64,000 nt of DNA. Origin: Neolewinella aurantiaca. Lineage in GTDB: Bacteria > Bacteroidota > Bacteroidia > Chitinophagales > Saprospiraceae. This document shows, in pieces, positions 59,739 to 64,000 of this stretch. Within the stretch, counting starts at the first letter, position 1, and the number at the start of each line of letters is the position of its first letter. The position numbers and the translations under genes were made by a program. The notes below the pieces were generated by a model. The model worked only from the letters and a program-made list of their open reading frames with translations, ran no database searches and was not told where the DNA came from. The DNA lies in assembly GCF_008014675.1 (NCBI RefSeq), contig NZ_VOXD01000031.1, positions 1-64,000 of the forward strand, written 5' to 3'.

Positions 59739-60782
59739 TTATTGAACTACTACCCGTCCGGTTTCAACACCACTCGGCCCTGAAATCTGGTAGAGGTAAA
59801 CGCCGGCGGGAAGCGTGGCAACGTTCCAGTTTACGGTACGAAGACCTGCTCCGTTGCTGAGTATCTGTTTGCGAAGTACCCGGCCATCGGTAGCCAGTAG
59901 TGAAGCTGTCATGCGCTCGCTTGTGGGGGCGTTAAAGCTGATGTTTAACTGTTCGAAAGCAGGGTTGGGCGAAACGGATGTTCCGTAGTCAGCGATTGGG
60001 TTGCGGGTGGCAACGAAGGGGTCACGGTCAATAACGGCTCCCATAAGAAACTCTACGTTGAGGCCCCAGTCGGCCAGGATGGTGCCAAAGCCAAGTCCAC
60101 CGCCTTCGGCGGGAAAGATTTCGAGAGCGTTGCTTCCGTCTCCACAGTTGTTGTTTGTACTCCATATCGCAGCATTTCCGGTATAATCCACAGAATCCTG
60201 AGCGTTGAAGTAGAGATCAGTAAAGTTTACACTGATGAGGAAGCTGCTTGCGTCGGTTAGTTCAACGGGGGTAGAGAAGTTGAAACTGGTAAAAGCGATT
60301 CCGTTTTCAGGGACGATGAGGTCGCCAACGGTGATGGTATCGCTGGTGCCGATGAGCGCGCCCAGGTTTCCGTCTGCATCGAGGTCAGCGAAAATCTCTG
60401 CTGAAATAGCCCGGTCGGAGATGTTGTCGTCGGCTACTGAAAACGCAACGAGAACCTCACTCACCGTCAGGTTGGTTGCTTCCGAGAGGCTGACACGCTG
60501 CAGTTTGCGCAGATCGAAGAAGGAGTTGGTGCCACCTACGAATCCGGTAGCGGGATCATTCGGTACGAAGTTGGTGACACTGTCGGAGCAAGGCTGCGCC
60601 AGAATAGTGGGGAAGAGGGTATCGGCAACAACTACTTTGTCGTATCCGCCCAACTGAGGAATGGCCGCAGCACCTACGTTTGTTGTGGCAGACTTGGCCG
60701 CATCCACCACTGGGAGTTGCTGTGCAGCAACAGACAGTGAGGTGCAAATTGAAAATAGGGTGAAAAGTAAAATCTGTTTCAT
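59739..60782 (-). CDS. T9SS type A sorting-domain protein, beta-sandwich cargo
   Basis: 347 residues with a signal peptide ending SVAAQ (~20). The body (~40-250) is a beta-rich domain (LRKLQRVSLSEATNLTVSEVLVAFSV, ISAEIFADLDADGNLGALIGTSDTIT, IAFTSFNFSTPVELTDASSFLISVNF) without catalytic residues that I recognise. The last ~80 residues form a type A T9SS sorting domain: SVSPNPAFEQLNISF, then AGVYLYQISGPSGVETGRVVVQ at the end. It would be exported to the surface. Cargo function unknown. Confidence 0.87.
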   Translation of the reverse strand: MKQILLFTLFSICTSLSVAAQQLPVVDAAKSATTNVGAAAIPQLGGYDKVVVADTLFPTILAQPCSDSVTNFVPNDPATGFVGGTNSFFDLRKLQRVSLSEATNLTVSEVLVAFSVADDNISDRAISAEIFADLDADGNLGALIGTSDTITVGDLIVPENGIAFTSFNFSTPVELTDASSFLISVNFTDLYFNAQDSVDYTGNAAIWSTNNNCGDGSNALEIFPAEGGGLGFGTILADWGLNVEFLMGAVIDRDPFVATRNPIADYGTSVSPNPAFEQLNISFNAPTSERMTASLLATDGRVLRKQILSNGAGLRTVNWNVATLPAGVYLYQISGPSGVETGRVVVQ

Positions 60783-60912
60783 TCGAAATGGTTTTTTAGA
60801 GGGGGTTAATACAGGGTGTGGCCGTACTCATGAAGAGCGGCACATTGATAATACCCGTAAGGTGAGACGGAGGTTCCGCCAAAACAAACTATTGTCGGCT
60901 GTTAACCAAACT

Positions 60913-61509
60913 TTACGATGGGCGGTAAGCTGCCATCTGTCGCGCGATGTACTTCCCGATGATGTCGAATTCGAGGTTTACCTTGACACCCGGCGCGAGT
61001 GCTTTGAAATTGGTGTGCTCGTAGGTGTACGGAATGATGGCTACTTTGAAGGTGTCGTCAACCGGCTCCACGACGGTAAGCGAAACACCGTTGATGCATA
61101 CGCTGCCCTTATCGACGAGTAAGGTTTCCGGGCTGAGCGCGTAGCGAAACGTAAAGTACCAGCTTCCGCCGGCCTCTTCCACTTTCAGGCATTCGCCTAC
61201 GGTGTCTACGTGGCCCTGTACGATGTGGCCGTCGAGGCGGGCTCCGGCCATCATGGCCCGTTCCAGGTTTACGGTGTCGCCGGTTTTCCAGTCTCCGAGT
61301 CGGGTGCGATCCAGGGTTTCCCGGATGGCGGTAACGGTGTGGGTGCCATCTTCGAGGGCAACAACGGTCAGGCAAACGCCGTCGTGCGCAAGGCTTTGGT
61401 CAATCTTCAGCTCACCGCTTATCGGGGAGGCCACCGTGAAGTGAACATTGTCCGCTTCGTGTTCGATGTGGGTGATCTTGCCGGAGGCTTCTATTATTCC
61501 TGTAAACAT
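60913..61509 (-). CDS. ribE: Riboflavin synthase alpha chain
   Basis: 198 residues; dismutates two 6,7-dimethyl-8-ribityllumazines to riboflavin. It begins MFTGIIEASGKI (family start MFTGIIE) and has two homologous lumazine-binding barrels, ~1-95 and ~97-195, with the repeated HDGVCLTVV / INGVSLTVV segments. The GHVDTVGE motif (HIVQGHVDTVGECL) is near residue 97. The sequence is complete; no FMN riboswitch is evident upstream. Confidence 0.95.
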   Translation of the reverse strand: MFTGIIEASGKITHIEHEADNVHFTVASPISGELKIDQSLAHDGVCLTVVALEDGTHTVTAIRETLDRTRLGDWKTGDTVNLERAMMAGARLDGHIVQGHVDTVGECLKVEEAGGSWYFTFRYALSPETLLVDKGSVCINGVSLTVVEPVDDTFKVAIIPYTYEHTNFKALAPGVKVNLEFDIIGKYIARQMAAYRPS

Positions 61510-61713
61510 GTATAAGCAATTAGGGAATTAGGAACTGATTAAACGGAAATTAGTTATCGAAAAGCCGGCTTTTTTCCAAGGATGTTTGTTTGGGGTGGGG
61601 GAGCTGTTGACTTGGGAAACCCCCAAGCCAACCCCTTCCCCACAGGGGAGGGGCTTTTGAAAACGCCAGGCGTTTAGAGGGCAAGATCATCCCTGAAGAG
61701 CCATTTGGGGACC

Positions 61714-61815
61714 ATACTACTGGACATTTTTGGTTCCCTCTCCGCTGAGCCTTAAAGCGAAGCTTGCTGGAGAGGGCGGAGGGTGAGGTAGAAAATCAAA
61801 AATGTCCAGTAGTAT
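61714..61815. mobile_element. 102-bp MITE-like palindromic element
   Basis: Perfect 19-bp terminal inverted repeats (ATACTACTGGACATTTTTG and its complement) flank an interior hairpin (CCCTCTCC...GGAGAGGG). The size and structure are those of a small non-autonomous transposable element. No transposase copy is in this window. Confidence 0.65.
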
Positions 61816-61835
61816 ATTTTGGGACTTGTGTAGGT

Positions 61836-61849
61836 CAATGGTCCGCTAC
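61836..61849 (+). repeat. Outer inverted repeat, left
   Basis: CAATGGTCCGCTAC, whose complement GTAGCGGACCATTG lies at 63486-63499. The pair brackets 1.66 kb of repeat DNA. Confidence 0.6.
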
Positions 61850-62085
61850 GATTTTAGGTAACTCTGGCCCCATACAACTTTGTCTCCTTGATCACTGCAT
61901 GCGTTTTAGGCGTGTGTGGGATTATCCAGCACTTGCGCTTTAATGCTTTTTCGTCCGGCGAAGAATGAAACGATCATTCATAGCTAAGTCGATTTAACAC
62001 CAAAGAAGTCTAAGCTCACAGCCCGTCTTGTATGCCTGCCGGCGGCTATTCTCCTTTGCGCAACAGTTTCAGCCTTGGTTCGGAC

Positions 62086-62467
62086 GCCTTTACCTCCGGT
62101 GAATAGCGGGGATGAGCGACCTCTGGTCGCGTAATTGGTACGTAGGGATTTAATCGGAATAAAACTCCTCCATCGATGCCTTCGACTATTTTCATTGCGC
62201 AGCTACTTCGGCCTTGGCCCCGGCCACTAATGCGGTTGCTGGTGGCCGTTAAGAAAAGCAAGTTGTATGAGCCAACACAGAGTTGCTGAATTTCCGAAGG
62301 GCTTCGACTCCCGATAGTTTCAGACTTCGAAGGATCAGTTTGAGGCGAGTTTTTGCTTTTTAGGCCAGCAGTGACCGTATTAGTGATCAGCCGGGGACAC
62401 AGCCTGAGGGGGTTGCTTCTTTACCCCGTTAAAGAAGGCCGCCGGCAGGCAAGGTAAGACGGGCGGT
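62086..62467 (+). repeat. 380-bp direct repeat, copy A
   Basis: It begins GCCTTTACCTCCGGTGAATAG and ends near GCGGT. It is repeated at 62836 with an offset of 750 bp. A ~115-nt stretch, starting TAAAACTCCTCCATCGATGC and ending GTTGTATGAGCCAA, is identical in both copies, while flanks have diverged. Confidence 0.7.
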
Positions 62468-62835
62468 AAAGCGTGCCTGCTGCCGGTGCCCAAGGACTGT
62501 GCTTCTTCCCGTTTTGCCCGTTCATTTTTTCTTGATAAAAAACGAACCAAAAAATCAAGGCTGTGCCACCGGCTGATCGTGGAATCCAATTTTAGAAGCC
62601 TAAAATGGAAAAACTCGCGGCGGCGTTGGTTGGGTTGTTTCTAAACCCATCGATCCTTTGAGGTCTGGATGGCTACTCCCTGGGCTTTGAGAACGCTCAG
62701 ACAGTTTCCATTTTTAAACGGCTTCAAAAACCGGATTCCACTGCCGGTGCCAAGGCCGAAGGCGGAGTGTCGGAGTTCTGTGCTTTGCTTTCAATTACGG
62801 TGTTTAGAGAATCAAGGATAAGCTTTGGTCCGGCT

Positions 62836-63218
62836 GCCTTCACCTCCGGTGAATAGCAGGGATTAACGACTTACGGTCGCTTGATTGACGGGTTGGATTT
62901 AATCAGAGTAAAACTCCTCCATCGATGCCTTCGACTATTTTCATTGCGCAGCTACTTCGGCCTTGGCCCCGGCCACTAATGCGGTTGCTGGTGGCCGTTA
63001 AGAAAAGCAAGTTGTATGAGCCAATACGGAGTTGCTGCATTTCCGAAGGGCTTCGACTCCCGACAGTTCCAAGACTTCGAAGGGCAAGTTTGATGGCGAA
63101 TTTTTGCTTTTTAGGCCAGCAGTGACCGTATTAGTGATCAGCCGGGGACACAGCCTGAGGGGTTTGCTTCTTTGCCCTGACAAAGAAGGCCGCCGGCAGG
63201 CAAGGTTAGACGAGCGGT
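62836..63218 (+). repeat. 380-bp direct repeat, copy B
   Basis: The second copy of the segment at 62086. A reading frame on the minus strand that is open in copy A (71 codons) is stopped in copy B, which argues against coding function. Confidence 0.7.
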
Positions 63219-63485
63219 GACGTGTGTTCACTCGGAGTAAGGCTCCTCTGCCGGTGCCAAGGCCGAAGGCGGAGGAACTGAACTCTGCGTTCTGCACTCT
63301 ACACTTTGATTGCTGAGCGAATATTTAGAATCCCGATCCGGTCCGACTCTTCTGAAAACTGAAGTTCGGCATTGAGGGCCGCCGGCAGGCAAGGTGAGAC
63401 GAGATGTATGACGAGATATGACGCTGTTGCCACCCTGCAAGATTTGCTAAGCACGGAAATAAAGTCTTCTCATTGGCTACAAACT

Positions 63486-63499
63486 GTAGCGGACCATTG
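63486..63499 (-). repeat. Outer inverted repeat, right
   Basis: GTAGCGGACCATTG, the exact complement of the 61836-61849 sequence. Confidence 0.6.
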
Positions 63500-63612
63500 T
63501 AGGTAGGATAGAGGAGCTTGTGAAAATGCTATACGCTTTGGGTTGTAAGCTGTTAGCGGTAGCTATGATTCACAGATTGAAAACCTAGAATCGAATCCTA
63601 CGCACCAGCCGA

Positions 63613-63660
63613 GACTCCCGACTCCAGACTCCCGACTCCAGACTCCAGACTCCAGACTCC
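63613..63660. repeat. Seven-base tandem array
   Basis: About seven units of GACTCC(C/A), ending directly at the stop codon of the GH31 gene. Variants GACTCCC and GACTCCA alternate at first and then only GACTCCA. This is a candidate slippage-prone repeat rather than a CRISPR array. Confidence 0.8.
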
Positions 63661-64000
63661 TTACCCAATGGTGATTTCAGTAAAGTCGATTGGTACGGTA
63701 ACCATTACGGCGCGCTTGCCGTAAAAGATACCAGCGGTCTTTAGTTTTCCGTCGACAGAAAAGCTGGTAGGAGGTTGAGTCAGACCTGCGAGCCGTATTT
63801 GTGCAGTACGGAAGCCGGGGTTGTATTCTCCTTTGATGGTTTGGGTCAGCGAGATCTTCTTAGCGCTTCGTTTGATCGTGTAGGTCCGTTCGGTGTACTG
63901 CTCTGCCTGGTAGCCGTAACCTTCGCCGGCATCCCAGTAAAAGGTACTACTGCCTTCTTTGGCGAGGTAGACGTTCAGCTCCAGGTTACGGAGCGTACGC
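63661..64000 (-). CDS. GH31 alpha-glucosidase, C-terminal fragment (partial)
   Basis: The gene continues past the right edge; only the last ~112 codons are visible, ending ...ITIG and a TAA stop. The segment reads RNLELNVYLAKEGSSTFYWD, then EGYGYQ..QYTERTYTI, then ...ISLTQTIKGEYNPGF. This matches the distal beta-sandwich (DUF5110-type) of family 31 glycoside hydrolases, with the DAGEGYGYQ position equivalent to 'YEDDG...YEKGEY'. GH31 enzymes release glucose or xylose from oligosaccharides. The catalytic domain is outside the window, so specificity cannot be judged. Confidence 0.75.
   Translation of the reverse strand, partial: RTLRNLELNVYLAKEGSSTFYWDAGEGYGYQAEQYTERTYTIKRSAKKISLTQTIKGEYNPGFRTAQIRLAGLTQPPTSFSVDGKLKTAGIFYGKRAVMVTVPIDFTEITIG

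Larger units (their letters stand above)
61510..63660. other. 2.15-kb gene-free, repeat-rich region
   Basis: No supported gene. It contains an MITE-like palindrome (61714-61815), a 14-bp inverted repeat at 61836 and 63486 that brackets most of the region, two 380-bp direct repeats (62086 and 62836), GCCGCCGGCAGG-type short repeats, and a 7-bp tandem array at 63613-63660. Short open frames here overlap the repeats and lack protein features. Confidence 0.6.

Noticed and set aside
61510-61620. FMN riboswitch upstream of riboflavin synthase
   Set aside because: No conserved FMN-aptamer segments are visible in the 100 nt upstream of the ribE start.
62046-62261. 71-codon minus-strand frame in the repeat block
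   Set aside because: The equivalent frame in the second repeat copy is interrupted by a stop, so there is no evidence of coding constraint.
63580-63610. tRNA-like 3' end (ATCGAATCCTACGCACCA)
   Set aside because: No anticodon or D-arm can be placed upstream and the T-arm stem does not pair; not a tRNA gene.
63613-63660. Possible CRISPR-like repeats
   Set aside because: Unit is 7 bp with no spacers; it is a simple tandem repeat.

Overview
The window looks like a chromosomal segment of a marine member of the Bacteroidota, most like the Saprospiria (Lewinella/Neolewinella type). The evidence is type IX secretion sorting domains of both the 'type A' and gliding-motility (CHU_C) kind, a choice-of-anchor L domain, DUF3857-transglutaminase proteins, a BT_3928-type DoxX protein, a long Bacteroidota-type NusB, and TAnnTTTG-like -7 promoter boxes instead of -35/-10 promoters. 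About 43 protein genes are supported. I found no rRNA, tRNA, CRISPR array or intact transposase. The genus is inferred, not demonstrated.

Layout. 1-9500: a di-haem cytochrome c peroxidase with an extra N-terminal domain, a very large secreted PhoX-like protein, a leucine-rich-repeat protein, AroB and a small heat-shock protein. 9.9-16.5 kb: an unrecognised protein, a large polytopic membrane protein divergent from a 48-residue membrane peptide, a DUF58 protein divergent from a Spo0M-like protein, and an AIF-like Rieske/FAD oxidoreductase. 16.7-22.8 kb: a three-gene module (EAD11-like/inactive-STAND-like protein, MoxR-type AAA+ ATPase, 1296-residue membrane protein) that resembles predicted NTP-dependent conflict systems. 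22.8-29.1 kb: NusB, a DoxX/thioredoxin-fold protein, a DUF6438 lipoprotein, an OmpA-family lipoprotein, a cohesin-like lipoprotein and an RlpA/SPOR protein. 29.3-38.8 kb: an accessory metabolic block with an alginate-export-type porin, AraC regulator, MFS transporter, ThDP-dependent keto-acid decarboxylase, FAD amine oxidase, PL7 alginate lyase and a small cytochrome c. 38.9-61.5 kb: a 1364-residue T9SS adhesin-like protein, carbonic anhydrase, TetR, GalK, YebC, an SDR, a dicarboxylate symporter, two tandem DUF3857 proteins, YfhO and GpsA, an S4 protein, a lipoprotein, RimM, a T9SS cargo and riboflavin synthase. 61.5-63.66 kb: non-coding, repeat-rich DNA. 63.66-64 kb: the C-terminus of a GH31 alpha-glucosidase.

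The most striking non-genic signal is a short dispersed repeat with consensus TTGCACCTGCGTCCGCGCCC or its complement. I count about 15 copies, mostly just 3' of genes. Some form inverted pairs as in REP/BIME elements, and three lie inside coding sequences. Other small palindromic or MITE-like repeats are at 160, 14137/18830, 31573/49632 and 61714, and a 380-bp direct duplication lies at 62086/62836. Several genes have a TAnCTTYG-like promoter box ending only 4-5 nt before the start codon, which predicts leaderless mRNAs.
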